Shown piece by piece: positions 43,062-53,784 of a stretch of 64,000 nt of DNA. Under the pieces are notes generated by a model. The model made no database searches and had not been told where the DNA came from. It saw only the letters and a program-made list of their open reading frames with translations. The translations under genes were made by a program, and so were the position numbers. The first letter of the stretch is position 1; the number at the start of each line of letters is the position of its first letter. The DNA lies in the NCBI RefSeq assembly GCF_030542105.1, contig NZ_JAUOFB010000003.1, forward strand, positions 434,001 through 498,000, in the 5' to 3' direction. This DNA comes from Hymenobacter sp. BT730 (GTDB lineage Bacteria; Bacteroidota; Bacteroidia; Cytophagales; Hymenobacteraceae).

Positions 43062-43161
43062 TGACTAGCATGAATCAATCATTAAAGTGTGTCACAAAGT
43101 TGCAACCCAGCCGAGCCCTGCAACTTGCGGCGCGCTCCTACCACCATTAATAAAACTACCT

Positions 43162-44310
43162 ATGTATACTCAGCCTGCTCCAAGCCCTTCTTCCGTTAGC
43201 ACCCATAAAATGTCAACCGTTGCTGACCTTGCCCGGGTGCTCGAAGCCGCCGCCCCCCTGGCCTATCAGGAATCCTACGACAACGCCGGCCTACAGTGCG
43301 GCGACCCCACCATGGAGGTGCATGGAGTGCTTATTGCTCTGGACTGCACCCCAGCCGTGGTAGATGAGGCCCTGCAGCGCGGCTGCAACGTGGTAGTAGT
43401 GCATCATCCCGTCATTTTCCGCCCCCTGAAACGCCTCACCGGGGCTAATGAGGTGGAACAGACGCTGATAAAAGCCCTTAAAAATGATGTGGCCATTTAC
43501 GCTGCCCACACCAACCTGGACAATGTGCAACACGGCGTTAACCGCAAGCTGGCCGAAAAACTGGGTCTGCAGAACCTGCGCATTCTAGACCCTAAATCAG
43601 GCACTCTGGCCAAATTAATTACCTATTCCCCCCCTCCCAACACCCAAAGTATTCTACAGGCACTGTACCAGGCGGGTGCGGGCCGCGTGGGCGACTACCA
43701 TGACTGCAGCTTTCGTATAGAAGGCACTGGCACGTTCACGCCCGGCGCGGGTACTCACCCCTACATTGGCCAGCCGGGTCAGCCCGAATCCGTATATGAG
43801 CAGCGGGTGGAAGTGCTTCTGCCATTGCACCTGCAGCATAACGTGCTGCGTGCGCTGCGGCAGGCTCACCCGTATGAAGAAGTAGCCTACGAAATTGTAA
43901 AGCTGGAAAACACCCATCAGGAAGTAGGATCCGGCATGATTGGTGATTTGCCGGAGCCCATGGAACCAGCGGCCTTCCGCCAACAACTGCGGGAGGCCCT
44001 GTGTGTACCCGTAGTGAAGCACACAGAATATACCCGGCCTATTCAGAAAGTAGCCCTATGCGGCGGGGCCGGCAGTTTTCTGATTGGCAAAGCCCGCAAC
44101 GCCGGGGCCGATGCCTACGTGACCGGCGACCTGAAATATCACGAATATTTTGGAGCCGAAGGCAGGCTGATGCTCTGCGACGTAGGCCATTTTGAGAGCG
44201 AACAATTTACCGGGGAGGTTTTCCGGGATTTGCTTACCGCCAACTTTGGAAGTACTTTTGCGCTCTTCATTGCCGAGACCCTCACCAACCCTGTCCGTTA
44301 TGATTTCTAA
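43162..44310 (+). CDS. Nif3-like dinuclear metal-centre protein
   Basis: Hexameric Nif3/DUF34 protein of 382 residues. ATG 43162 and ATG 43210 are both possible; homology starts near 43210 (MSTVADLARVLEAAAPLAYQESYDNAGLQCG). Metal ligands are visible in VVVVHHPVIF and AAHTNLDNV near the N-terminus and in GDLKYHEYF and CDVGHFESE near the C-terminus. A PII-like domain of about 130 residues is inserted between them (RVGDYHDCSFRIEGTGTFTPG; LRQAHPYEEVAYEI). Relatives include GTP cyclohydrolase I-like type 2 annotations, but the role is unsettled. Its stop overlaps the start of the zinc-ribbon gene by 11 bp, so the two are translated together. Confidence 0.93.
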   Translation: MYTQPAPSPSSVSTHKMSTVADLARVLEAAAPLAYQESYDNAGLQCGDPTMEVHGVLIALDCTPAVVDEALQRGCNVVVVHHPVIFRPLKRLTGANEVEQTLIKALKNDVAIYAAHTNLDNVQHGVNRKLAEKLGLQNLRILDPKSGTLAKLITYSPPPNTQSILQALYQAGAGRVGDYHDCSFRIEGTGTFTPGAGTHPYIGQPGQPESVYEQRVEVLLPLHLQHNVLRALRQAHPYEEVAYEIVKLENTHQEVGSGMIGDLPEPMEPAAFRQQLREALCVPVVKHTEYTRPIQKVALCGGAGSFLIGKARNAGADAYVTGDLKYHEYFGAEGRLMLCDVGHFESEQFTGEVFRDLLTANFGSTFALFIAETLTNPVRYDF

Positions 44311-45049
44311 CCCCTCTGTGGAAACCACCGTTGCCAGCAAGCTGGAAGCACTTCTGAACCTGCAGCAGCTTGACTCGCAGCTTGACGAAATCCGGCGCGT
44401 ACGGGGCGATTTGCCGGAAGAGGTACGTGACCTGGAGGACGAAATTGCGGGTTACGAAGTGCGTGTAAGCAAGTTCGACGAAGAAATTGCCAGCCTCAAC
44501 GAGCAAATTAAGCAGCGTAAGCAAAACGCCAAGGATGCCGATGGCCTCATCAAAAAGTATGAGGATCAGCAGCAGAATGTGCGTAACAACCGGGAATACG
44601 AGGCTATTGCCAAAGAAATTGAGCTGCAGAAGCTTGAAATCCAGATTTCTGAAAAGAAGATCAAAGAAGCCCAGTACCAGATTGAGTTGAAAAACAACGA
44701 AATCAGCGGTACCAAGCAGCGCCTGGAAGAGCGGAAGAAAGACCTCGACAACAAGAAGTCGGAGCTGGAAACCATCGTCGGTGAGAGCGAAACCGACGAG
44801 AAAAAAATCATGACCGAGCGCGAGAAGGCTGTAAAGCCTATCGAAGAGCGTTTGCTGATGGCTTATACCCGTATCCGTGGCAACGTGCGCAACGGCCTGG
44901 CCGTGGTAACGGTGAAGCGCGACGCCTGCGGCGGCTGCTTTAACACAGTGCCCCCCCAGCGCCAGGCGGATATCATTGCCCACAAGAAAATCATCGTGTG
45001 CGAGCATTGCGGCCGCGTACTGGCTGATGTGGAAGTGAAAAACGTGTAA
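44300..45049 (+). CDS. coiled-coil protein with C-terminal C4 zinc ribbon
   Basis: Cytoplasmic protein of 249 residues: two long antiparallel helices forming a coiled coil (about residues 15-180, rich in Glu/Lys/Gln) and a zinc ribbon with cysteine pairs CGGC and CEHC (zf-RING_7/CdsZ type). The ATG at 44300 overlaps the end of the Nif3-like gene by 11 bp. That neighbour pairing is common across bacteria, and a link between zinc-ribbon proteins of this type and nucleic-acid or ribosome-associated functions has been suggested; the exact role is not known. A 15-bp terminator follows at 45073. Confidence 0.93.
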   Translation: MISNPSVETTVASKLEALLNLQQLDSQLDEIRRVRGDLPEEVRDLEDEIAGYEVRVSKFDEEIASLNEQIKQRKQNAKDADGLIKKYEDQQQNVRNNREYEAIAKEIELQKLEIQISEKKIKEAQYQIELKNNEISGTKQRLEERKKDLDNKKSELETIVGESETDEKKIMTEREKAVKPIEERLLMAYTRIRGNVRNGLAVVTVKRDACGGCFNTVPPQRQADIIAHKKIIVCEHCGRVLADVEVKNV

Positions 45050-45072
45050 TTGCTTACCACCCGGTACTCAAT

Positions 45073-45109
45073 ACAAAAAAGGAACGGTGTTATGCCGTTC
45101 CTTTTTTGT
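45073..45109 (+). terminator. intrinsic terminator after the zinc-ribbon gene
   Basis: Perfect 15-bp arms ACAAAAAAGGAACGG/CCGTTCCTTTTTTGT, loop TGTTATG, T-run in the 3' arm. It is 17 bp before the next gene's GTG. Confidence 0.92.
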
Positions 45110-45125
45110 TGGTCCATAGCGCTCC

Positions 45126-46676
45126 GTGCAGAACTCACCGTCAGTAGTTTGCTTTCTATCCCGATGCCAATGCCGGTCTGTGGGCCTGCTGCTGGGAGTG
45201 CTGTGTCTATTGGCGAACACAACATTGGCTAGGCAAGCCCAGCCGGAGAGCACAACCGCCACTACGTACAACTGGCCGCTTACTGCCTCTACCCGGCAGG
45301 CCTACGCTGAACTCCTAAAACTACGCGTACCCGCCGCGCGAGCCCGCCTGCAGCCCGAACTACAACGTGCGCCCAATAATGTCGGCTCGCTGCTGGTTGC
45401 CGATGGTATTGATTTTACTGAGCTGATGATTTCGCAGGACGCCCGGTTATATGAAGGGGTCATTCAGAAGCAGGATAAGCGGCTGGAATTACTGGCGAAG
45501 TCAAAAGAGCGTTCCGCGTTGCGGGCCTATGCCCTGGCGGAAATCCGGTTGCATCAGGCGGCGGCGCAGGTAGCCTTCCAGCACGAGATTCAGGGGGCCT
45601 GGAGTTTGCGGCTGGCTTATCTGCACATGCAGGAGACTGTGGGCCAGTACCCCAATTTCCTGCCAGCCCGCAAAACGCTGGGGATGCTGCAATTTTTTAT
45701 CGGCTCTTTGCCGGAGGGCTACCGCTGGTTCCTGAAGCTGCTGGGGTTGCCCGGCAGCGTGGAGGCGGGTTTGCAGAATCTGCGCATGGCCGCGCGGCAG
45801 CCCCATGAGTTTCAGCCTGAGTCCCGGATTATCCTGGCTTTGGTAGAGGAAACTTATTTTAAGAAGAGCGACGAAGCCGTACAACTGGCTAAGCGGCTGG
45901 CAGCCCAGCAACCTGACAACCTATTGTTCAGCTACCTACTGATCAGCCTGCATAAAAAACAGCACCAGACAGACCAAGCCCTGTCTGCCTTCCGCGCCCG
46001 CCCCACGGGCTCGGCTTACCTGCCGGTGCCCTACCTGCACCACATGGCCGCTGACTTGCTTTTGTATCAAGGTAATTACGCGGCCTCGGAGCGGGAGAAT
46101 CTACAGTTTCTGCGGGAAAGCAGGGGCCAGCACTACCGCAAGGATGCCGCTTTCAAGCTTTATCTGGCCGCTTGGCTATCCAATGATGCCCCCGCTGCCC
46201 GGCAGTATTACGAGCAGATTGAAAATGGTGGGCGCACAGTAGTAGAAGAAGACAGCTATGCGCAGCGGGTAGTGGAGGACAAGTTGCCTCTGAACCGTAC
46301 GCTTACCCGCGCCCGGCTGCAGATTGACGGTGGCTACTACCGTGAAGCTCTCCGAACCCTGGCCGCCTTTCATACCACCCGCACATACCAACTGCGCGAC
46401 CAACTGGAAGCCCCCTACCGGGCGGCCCGCGCCTGGCATGGCTTGGGGCAGCTGGACTCGGCCCGGCTGCTGTATGCCCGCACCATTGCGCTAGCGGGCA
46501 CGGCGCCGTATTACTTTGCCCCGCAGTCTGCTTTGCAGCTAGGTTATCTGTATCTGGCTGAGGGACAAAAAAACACCGCCCGAACCTATTTTCAGAAAGC
46601 CCTGAGTTACCCTAAACACGAGTACAAGAATAGCACTGATGCCAAAGCCAAGGTGGCGCTGGCGAGCCTGAAATAG
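45126..46676 (+). CDS. exported tetratricopeptide-like protein
   Basis: Protein of 516 residues starting with GTG at 45126. A hydrophobic stretch (about residues 17-35, RSVGLLLGVLCLLANTTLA) acts as signal peptide or anchor. The rest is helical with recurrent pairs resembling TPRs (YPNFLPARKTLGMLQFFIG; ALRTLAAFHTTRTYQLRDQ; SALQLGYLYLAEGQKNTARTYFQKAL). No catalytic motif. Likely a periplasmic scaffold or lipoprotein-like assembly factor; function unknown. Transcribed separately, after a terminator and before pabB. Confidence 0.82.
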   Translation: MQNSPSVVCFLSRCQCRSVGLLLGVLCLLANTTLARQAQPESTTATTYNWPLTASTRQAYAELLKLRVPAARARLQPELQRAPNNVGSLLVADGIDFTELMISQDARLYEGVIQKQDKRLELLAKSKERSALRAYALAEIRLHQAAAQVAFQHEIQGAWSLRLAYLHMQETVGQYPNFLPARKTLGMLQFFIGSLPEGYRWFLKLLGLPGSVEAGLQNLRMAARQPHEFQPESRIILALVEETYFKKSDEAVQLAKRLAAQQPDNLLFSYLLISLHKKQHQTDQALSAFRARPTGSAYLPVPYLHHMAADLLLYQGNYAASERENLQFLRESRGQHYRKDAAFKLYLAAWLSNDAPAARQYYEQIENGGRTVVEEDSYAQRVVEDKLPLNRTLTRARLQIDGGYYREALRTLAAFHTTRTYQLRDQLEAPYRAARAWHGLGQLDSARLLYARTIALAGTAPYYFAPQSALQLGYLYLAEGQKNTARTYFQKALSYPKHEYKNSTDAKAKVALASLK

Positions 46677-46716
46677 GCTCTGCATTATTAAGCATTCTGT
46701 GTCAACTGCTCTCCGC

Positions 46717-46724
46717 TACCTTTG
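46717..46724 (+). promoter_or_regulatory. -7 box of pabB close to the start codon
   Basis: TACCTTTG, a perfect TAnnTTTG, ending 4 bp before the in-frame GTG at 46729. It lies inside the longer open frame from 46699, which argues for the later start. Confidence 0.5.
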
Positions 46725-46728
46725 TCCT

Positions 46729-48003
46729 GTGCTCGTTGTTTCTTACTCTTCCCTTCCTGTTTCTTCGGTCCGCTTCCGGGAGTTGGCGCTAAGCTGGGCC
46801 GGCCGCTTTCGGTGTTGTGCTTATTATACCTCCAATGGCTTGGAATACCCTTTTGGTGGTTTTCAGGACCTGCTGGCCGTCCGGAATACCCCGGCAGCTA
46901 GCCCCACTACATTGGCAGAATTAAGGCCATGGCTGCTGGGGCCTTCCAAGGCCCTGCGCTGCGGAATGCTGTCTTATGAGTTAAAGAATGAAATAGAGCC
47001 GTTGTTGCACAGCCTCCATCCGGACGGTTTAGAATGGCCGGCGTTGCAATTCTTTGAGGCCGAAATCTGGTTCCGCTTTTTAGCCGAAAGCGTGGAAATT
47101 CATGGCCCGGAATCGGTATTGACAGAGATACTTAGTTCGGAGCTGGCTGATTCGCCAACAGTTATTCCTGCTTTGCGGCCGCGAATGCCGCAGGAAGATT
47201 ATTTGCAGGCAGTCAGTCATATTCAGGAGGACATTCTGAACGGGGAAGTGTATGAGTTGAACCTGTGTCAGGAGTTTTACGCCGAGCAAGCTGTGTTAGA
47301 GCCCGTTGCCCTGTTTCAGCAGCTTAATGCGGCCTCTCCCACTCCTTTTGCCGGGTTTTACAAATGGGAAGACCACTACCTATTATGCGCTTCGCCGGAA
47401 CGATTTCTGCGGCGCGAAGGCAATACGCTGCTTTCCCAGCCGATAAAAGGCACCATTCGCCGGGGTAATTTTCCAGAAACGGACGCGCAGCAGCGCCACA
47501 CCCTGCTACACGACGAGAAGGAGCGCGCCGAAAATCTCATGATTGTGGATTTGGTGCGCAACGACCTTGCCCGAGTAGCCGAAACCGGCACAGTGCAGGT
47601 GCCGGAGCTCTTTGGGCTGTATCCATTCCGGCACGTCTGGCAAATGATATCCTCCGTGCAGGCCCAGGCCCGCCCCGGCACTGACCTGGTGGATGCGCTG
47701 CAGGCAGCTTTCCCCATGGGCTCCATGACGGGCGCCCCTAAAATCAGGGCCATGCAGCTGATTGAGCAGTATGAGCGCACCCGGCGCGGCCTCTACAGCG
47801 GCAGCATCGGCTACGTGCTACCCAATGGCGACTTCGATTTCAACGTCGTCATCCGCTCTTTGCAATACCGCCGGGATACGGGCTACCTCAGCTTCCAGGT
47901 CGGCTCAGCTATAACCTATGACTCCGTACCAGAGCGGGAGTATGAGGAATGCCTGCTGAAAGCGCAAGCCATGCTAGAAGTACTAGGAGCGACAATTGAT
48001 TGA
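46729..48003 (+). CDS. pabB: aminodeoxychorismate synthase component I
   Basis: Chorismate-utilising enzyme of about 424 residues in folate (4-aminobenzoate) synthesis. The catalytic C-terminal part has PIKGTIRRG, EKERAENLMIVDLVRNDLARV, PMGSMTGAPKIRAM and GLYSGSIGYVLPNGDFDFNVVIR. The PIKGT lysine is the PabB hallmark, where TrpE has PIAGT, so this is PabB rather than anthranilate synthase. The N-terminal tryptophan-binding half is reduced. The open frame begins at GTG 46699, but a promoter-like TACCTTTG sits between 46717 and 46724, so GTG 46729 is favoured. No pabA or pabC is adjacent. Confidence 0.9.
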   Translation: MLVVSYSSLPVSSVRFRELALSWAGRFRCCAYYTSNGLEYPFGGFQDLLAVRNTPAASPTTLAELRPWLLGPSKALRCGMLSYELKNEIEPLLHSLHPDGLEWPALQFFEAEIWFRFLAESVEIHGPESVLTEILSSELADSPTVIPALRPRMPQEDYLQAVSHIQEDILNGEVYELNLCQEFYAEQAVLEPVALFQQLNAASPTPFAGFYKWEDHYLLCASPERFLRREGNTLLSQPIKGTIRRGNFPETDAQQRHTLLHDEKERAENLMIVDLVRNDLARVAETGTVQVPELFGLYPFRHVWQMISSVQAQARPGTDLVDALQAAFPMGSMTGAPKIRAMQLIEQYERTRRGLYSGSIGYVLPNGDFDFNVVIRSLQYRRDTGYLSFQVGSAITYDSVPEREYEECLLKAQAMLEVLGATID

Positions 48004-48209
48004 CTTTCTACTACATATCAACAATTAAGAAGGAGTTACTGGGCTGGTGACGGGCATACTCTGGTCAACCTAAGGAGCAGATTCCATTAGCATTATAACT
48101 CAGACAGTTCCTTTTATACAGGCCTACAGAAAGCAGAGAAAAGGACTAACCAGCACCTTTTTACCAGCTCAGTAGCTCTGCCATTCTGTCATTTTTGCCC
48201 TAAAAACGC

Positions 48210-48217
48210 TACCTTTG
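48210..48217 (+). promoter_or_regulatory. -7 box of miaB
   Basis: TACCTTTG, perfect match, about 42 bp before the ATG at 48260. It overlaps the in-frame TTG at 48215, so that TTG is not the start. Confidence 0.55.
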
Positions 48218-48259
48218 CTGTTCTCACGAGCTGTGAAGCTGACCCTGCGACGAATACCC

Positions 48260-49720
<1,461 letters not shown>

Positions 49721-49727
49721 CTTTCTG

Positions 49728-49823
49728 TCATCCTGAGTTCATGAAGGACCTTCTCACGTTAGCGCCGTTACTATTACCAGTACTGGTGCTTATCTGAAAA
49801 AGTAACCCGGGAGTTCAGGATGA
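49728..49823. repeat. dispersed palindromic element, copy 3 (degenerate)
   Basis: Starts TCATCCTGAGTTCATGAAGGACCTTCTCACGTTAG and ends GAGTTCAGGATGA. The outer arms still pair (TCATCCTGA...TTCAGGATGA), but the inner part of the right arm has diverged. It fills much of the gap between miaB and the sigma-54 activator. Confidence 0.7.
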
Positions 49824-49896
49824 AGATTTTTATTCTGCCTGCTGTAAAATAAGCCGCGCCGCTTTTCGTCTTCCACACGAAACTTTCCTCCTGACC

Positions 49897-51204
49897 TTGA
49901 CACCTTCCGAAATACAAAGTATCAAACAACGCTTCGGCATCATCGGCAATGCGCCGGCACTGAACTATGCCATTCAGGTGGCGGCTCAGGTAGCGCCTAC
50001 GGACATGACGGTGATGATTTCCGGCGAAAGTGGCTCGGGCAAGGAGTCGTTTTCCAAAATCATACATGCGCTGTCGCCGCGCAAGCATGGGCAGTTTATT
50101 GCTATTAACTGCGGCGCTATTCCGGAAGGCACTATTGACTCGGAACTGTTTGGCCACGAGAAAGGCTCCTTTACGGGCGCACAGGAAGCCCGCAAGGGCT
50201 ACTTTGAGGTAACCAACGGTGGCACCATTTTCCTGGATGAAATTGGCGAAATGCCGCTGGGAACCCAGGCCCGCCTGCTGCGCGTGCTGGAAAATGGCGA
50301 GTTTATTCGGGTAGGATCTAGTAAAGTACAGAAGACGGATGTGCGGGTAGTTGCGGCATCCAACGTGAATCTGCTGGATGCGGTGCGCGAAGGCAAGTTC
50401 CGCGAAGACCTCTATTACCGCCTCAATACCGTTCCGATTACAGTTCCACCGTTACGTGAACGGGGCGATGATATCTATCTATTATTCCGCAAGTTCGCTA
50501 CGGATTTTGCCGAGCGCTACCGCGTAAAGCCAGTGTCGTTGACGCCCGATGCGGTGCTGGAGTTGCAGCGCTTTCAATTTCCTGGCAACATCCGGCAGCT
50601 GAAGAATGTGGCCGAGCAGATGTCGGTATTGGAAACGGAGCGGGAAATAGATCTGCGCCGTTTGCGCCAGTACCTGCCCGCGGAGCAAACCAGCCGCCTG
50701 CCCATGCTGGTGCATGCGGCCGGCACGGCCACTGATGGGGCCGGCAATACCTACTCCGAGCGCGACCTGCTCTATAAGGTACTGTTTGATATGCGCCGGG
50801 ATGTAACAGACCTGAAGAAACTGGTGCTGGAACTGGCCGCCGGGCAGCGCCCGCAGGAGGCACAGGAACTGGTGCGCCAGAACAGTCACCTCTTTACCAA
50901 CCTCAACGTGGCGCCCTATGAGGGCGGACGCCCATTGCGGCAATCTACCGATGCCGGCTCGGAGTATTTCATTAATCCATCCGTGGATGATGCCACCGAC
51001 TATGAGGATGAGGAGCAGCGCGTAGAAGACATTTCGCACGAGACAGAAGAAGAAACTCTTTCTCTCGATGCCAAGGAAAAGGAGATGATTATCAAGGCGC
51101 TGAAGAAGCACAACCACAAGCGTAAATACGCCGCCCACGATTTGGGTATTTCAGAACGCACCCTCTACCGTAAGCTCAAACAATATGATCTGGAACAGCT
51201 ATAA
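49897..51204 (+). CDS. sigma-54-dependent transcriptional activator without receiver domain
   Basis: AAA+ enhancer-binding protein of 435 residues with a TTG start at 49897; there is no N-terminal sensory domain. Walker A is GESGSGKE, the sigma-54 contact loop is GSFTGA (a variant of GAFTGA with Ser at position 2), Walker B is GGTIFLDEIGEM, and sensor II/arginine-finger segments follow (REDLYYRLNTVPITVPPLRER). A charged linker of about 100 residues leads to the Fis HTH (HKRKYAAHDLGISERTLYRKLKQYDL). Lacking a receiver, it may be constitutively active or controlled by a partner. Its 3' end overlaps lptE by 20 bp, so it heads the lptE-secG envelope operon. Confidence 0.93.
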   Translation: MTPSEIQSIKQRFGIIGNAPALNYAIQVAAQVAPTDMTVMISGESGSGKESFSKIIHALSPRKHGQFIAINCGAIPEGTIDSELFGHEKGSFTGAQEARKGYFEVTNGGTIFLDEIGEMPLGTQARLLRVLENGEFIRVGSSKVQKTDVRVVAASNVNLLDAVREGKFREDLYYRLNTVPITVPPLRERGDDIYLLFRKFATDFAERYRVKPVSLTPDAVLELQRFQFPGNIRQLKNVAEQMSVLETEREIDLRRLRQYLPAEQTSRLPMLVHAAGTATDGAGNTYSERDLLYKVLFDMRRDVTDLKKLVLELAAGQRPQEAQELVRQNSHLFTNLNVAPYEGGRPLRQSTDAGSEYFINPSVDDATDYEDEEQRVEDISHETEEETLSLDAKEKEMIIKALKKHNHKRKYAAHDLGISERTLYRKLKQYDLEQL

Positions 51205-51715
51205 GTGGTTGATTAGCTGCTGTATTTTAGCTGTAGGCTTTTGTGTGGCGGGTTGCCGCGTATATTCCTTCGCTGGCACCAATATTGACCCTACCGTCAA
51301 GACTATTTCTATTTCTACCTTCCCCAATAGCGCACCTAATGGGCCTTCCTCACTGGCACAGCGCTTCACGGAGGATTTCAAGGACTACTTTCAGCGTAAC
51401 ACCACCCTGAAGCTAATTCCGCGTGATGGTGATTTGCAGTTTGAAGGCGCCATCATTGGCTATGATATTGCTCCGGCGGCTATTGAGAAGACGGAAGGGC
51501 GTGACCAGGCCGGGCTGAACCGCCTCACAATTCAGGTAAGGGTGAAATTCACTAACACTAAAGACCCCAAGCAGGATTTCGAGCAGACGTTCCAACAGTC
51601 CGACGACTTTCCGGGCTCGCAGGATGCCACTCAAATCAATAATAGTCCGCGAGTAAGAGAAATTACGGGGCGCATTATTACCGATGCCTTTAATAAATCT
51701 GTAGCTAACTGGTAG
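51185..51715 (+). CDS. lptE: LPS-assembly lipoprotein LptE
   Basis: Outer-membrane lipoprotein of 176 residues that plugs LptD and helps insert LPS. The signal peptide ends in the lipobox VAGC (MIWNSYKWLISCCILAVGFCVAGC). The mature start CRVYSFAGTNIDPTVKTISI and IQVRVKFTNTKDPKQDFEQTF are characteristic of the LptE family in Bacteroidetes. It overlaps the sigma-54 activator gene by 20 bp, implying translational coupling. Confidence 0.93.
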   Translation: MIWNSYKWLISCCILAVGFCVAGCRVYSFAGTNIDPTVKTISISTFPNSAPNGPSSLAQRFTEDFKDYFQRNTTLKLIPRDGDLQFEGAIIGYDIAPAAIEKTEGRDQAGLNRLTIQVRVKFTNTKDPKQDFEQTFQQSDDFPGSQDATQINNSPRVREITGRIITDAFNKSVANW

Positions 51716-51862
51716 TAGGCACCGTGTGCTTTACTGGCTAAATTGCTGTATTGTTGTTATTCGGTAGTGCACTATAAGGTGCGCACAGTGCCGTACCGCC
51801 CTTATCCGCCGCGAAAAGCTGTTGCTTTTCGCCCCTATCACCCGTCCGCAACCCTAGTTTCC

Positions 51863-53173
51863 ATGACCCGTGCGTCCCTACTGCAGATTCTGGACCATGT
51901 AACTTCCATTTCAGAAGCTGAAACGCGGGAGCTGGAGCAGTTGGCGGCCACTTTTCCCTATTGCCAGACAGCCCATCTGCTGCTGGCCAAAGCGGCGCAT
52001 GACCATGGCAGCATGCTGGCCAGCCAGCGCCTACGCCACGCGGCCACCTATGCTGCCGACCGTCAACTGCTGCGGGAACTGATTGAGCGTCAATCAAAAC
52101 CTTTTGAAGCCCTGGCTGTGAGCACAGCACCGGTTGTTGCAGCATCGGCAGCAGAATCTGAGCCCGTTGTAGCGGAAGAAGTACCAACTGCCCCAGTTCC
52201 CGCTGACTCTCTTCTTCAGTCTGGTGAAGAGCTTGCTATAGTAGATTCAGCTTCTTCTCCCGCTACTCTGGACGAAGCTCCTGTTGACAGTTCCTCTATG
52301 GAAGAACAGCCCGAGACAGGAACCGAAGTAGCAGAGCACGGAGGGCCTTTTATTGAAGAACCAAAGGAAGAAATTCCGGTAGAGGCTGAGCAAGCGCCTA
52401 TAGAAGAAGCTATTGAAGCTGTGCCTCTTGTAGCGGAGGTGCCTGATCAGATACACACGCCCGAAGTTTTTCAAGAGTCTGTAGCAACTGCATCTATTCC
52501 TCATCAGGATGAGCCTACCTCTGAAACGCCAGAAACTTCCCTTGTAATAGAGCCCGTAGTGGCTGAAATACGGGACGAGCTGCCACCTATAGCCCCTCCT
52601 ATTCGTCCGCCGGCGGATGCGGGTATCTCCCGTTTCGAGTATGGGTTTGAAGAGCCGGAGCCGATAGTCGCGCCTGTGCTGTACCAGTTGCCCGAGCTGG
52701 AAGCCGCTACTAAAGCCGGCGTACCAGCCTTTTACGCCGATAAGGAACTAGCCTATGGCTTACCGTGTGGCAGCCGGCTGGGCTATGCACTGGTAACAAG
52801 CGGCGAAGAAGCTGTGAACCTGCCACTCTCAGCCTTTTTCGAACCCGATGCCTTATTGCTTGCGCATGCTGAGGCGAATCGGCCGGCTTCTCCGCCAGCG
52901 CCCTCCTCTTTTGACCTTATTAACCGTTTCCTGAAGATACAGCCCCGGCTGAAAGCCCCTACTACCTTGCCGCCCGTAGATGAGCAGCAGGATCTATCGG
53001 TGCGCAGTACCAGTATTGCCCCCCAGCTGGCTTCAGAGAGCTTGGCCAAAATTTTGGTGCGGCAGGGCAAATTGGCCAAAGCCATTGAAATATATGAACA
53101 GCTGATGGTGCGCCAGCCGGAAAAAAAGACGTACTTTGCCGACCAAATTAATCAACTGAAACCTTCGGAGTAG
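51863..53173 (+). CDS. TPR-like protein with long disordered acidic linker
   Basis: Protein of 436 residues. A longer frame begins at 51743, but the ATG at 51863 opens the conserved MTRASLLQILDHVTSISEAE. Residues 1-75 are helical (FPYCQTAHLLLAKAAHDHG). Residues about 85-255 are a low-complexity Glu/Pro/Ala/Val linker with many EEVPTAPVPA-like phrases, probably disordered. The C-terminus has LAKILVRQGKLAKAIEIYEQLMVRQPEKKTYF, one clear TPR. It is soluble with no signal peptide. secG begins directly after its stop. The role is unknown, perhaps tied to envelope export given the neighbours. Confidence 0.88.
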   Translation: MTRASLLQILDHVTSISEAETRELEQLAATFPYCQTAHLLLAKAAHDHGSMLASQRLRHAATYAADRQLLRELIERQSKPFEALAVSTAPVVAASAAESEPVVAEEVPTAPVPADSLLQSGEELAIVDSASSPATLDEAPVDSSSMEEQPETGTEVAEHGGPFIEEPKEEIPVEAEQAPIEEAIEAVPLVAEVPDQIHTPEVFQESVATASIPHQDEPTSETPETSLVIEPVVAEIRDELPPIAPPIRPPADAGISRFEYGFEEPEPIVAPVLYQLPELEAATKAGVPAFYADKELAYGLPCGSRLGYALVTSGEEAVNLPLSAFFEPDALLLAHAEANRPASPPAPSSFDLINRFLKIQPRLKAPTTLPPVDEQQDLSVRSTSIAPQLASESLAKILVRQGKLAKAIEIYEQLMVRQPEKKTYFADQINQLKPSE

Positions 53174-53542
53174 ATGTACATTGCCCTGATCAGCCTAATC
53201 ATTTTTGTGTGCTTGTTGCTAGCCCTGGTGGTGCTGGCCCAGAATCCTAAAGGAGGTGGCCTATCCAGCCAGTTTGGCGCAGGCGGCACCGCTCAGCTTA
53301 TGGGCGTAAAGCGCACCGGTGACCTACTGGAGCGCCTGACCTGGGGCTTCGCTATTGCCCTGATGGTATTGTCGCTTGGCACTCAGATGGTGAGTCACAC
53401 CTCGGGTGATTCTGCTCCCGTACGCAGCGTAAACCAACAGCGCGCTCTGGAGACCCGGGTTCCTGCTACTACGCCCGCTCCGGCACCAGCTACTCCGGCT
53501 CCTTCTACCCCAGCGCCTGCTCCGGCTACACCTGCCCAGTAA
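53174..53542 (+). CDS. secG: preprotein translocase subunit SecG
   Basis: Small inner-membrane subunit of the Sec translocon, 122 residues. Two membrane helices (MYIALISLIIFVCLLLALVVLAQ and TWGFAIALMVLSLGTQ) flank the conserved NPKGGGLSSQFGAGG loop. The C-terminal 30 residues are a Pro/Ala/Thr tail (PAPATPAPSTPAPAPATPA) often seen in Bacteroidetes SecG. The ATG directly follows the stop of the preceding gene, so coupling is likely. A terminator closes the operon at 53566. Confidence 0.95.
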   Translation: MYIALISLIIFVCLLLALVVLAQNPKGGGLSSQFGAGGTAQLMGVKRTGDLLERLTWGFAIALMVLSLGTQMVSHTSGDSAPVRSVNQQRALETRVPATTPAPAPATPAPSTPAPAPATPAQ

Positions 53543-53565
53543 GCGCTTCGGCTCAACGAATTAAT

Positions 53566-53604
53566 TAGCGGGTGGCTTCTCTATCAAGAAGCCACCCGCT
53601 TTTT
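53566..53604 (+). terminator. intrinsic terminator of the lptE-secG operon
   Basis: AGCGGGTGGCTTCT/AGAAGCCACCCGCT arms, loop CTATCA, then six T, 23 bp after the secG stop. Confidence 0.93.
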
Positions 53605-53784
53605 TGTGCCCATTGACTTTTATATTTTTATTTCAAGATTAAATTATACATTTACCCACATACCAAGAGCACGTTGAATGCCTGTTTTTTTGCATTAAGA
53701 ATGAATAGCATTCCTTCCAGTGCCTTGCGGCCATCTGGCGCTTCCAACTAGTGCGGTCAGCCTATCTATTTACACTTCTATACG

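Noticed and set aside
46699..46728. GTG start of a longer PabB
   Set aside because: A perfect -7 box lies inside this stretch, and homologous sequence begins later.
52100..52600. Acidic repeat region in the TPR-like gene as a tandem DNA repeat
   Set aside because: Glu/Pro-rich residues recur, but no fixed DNA or protein unit repeats; it is low-complexity disordered sequence.
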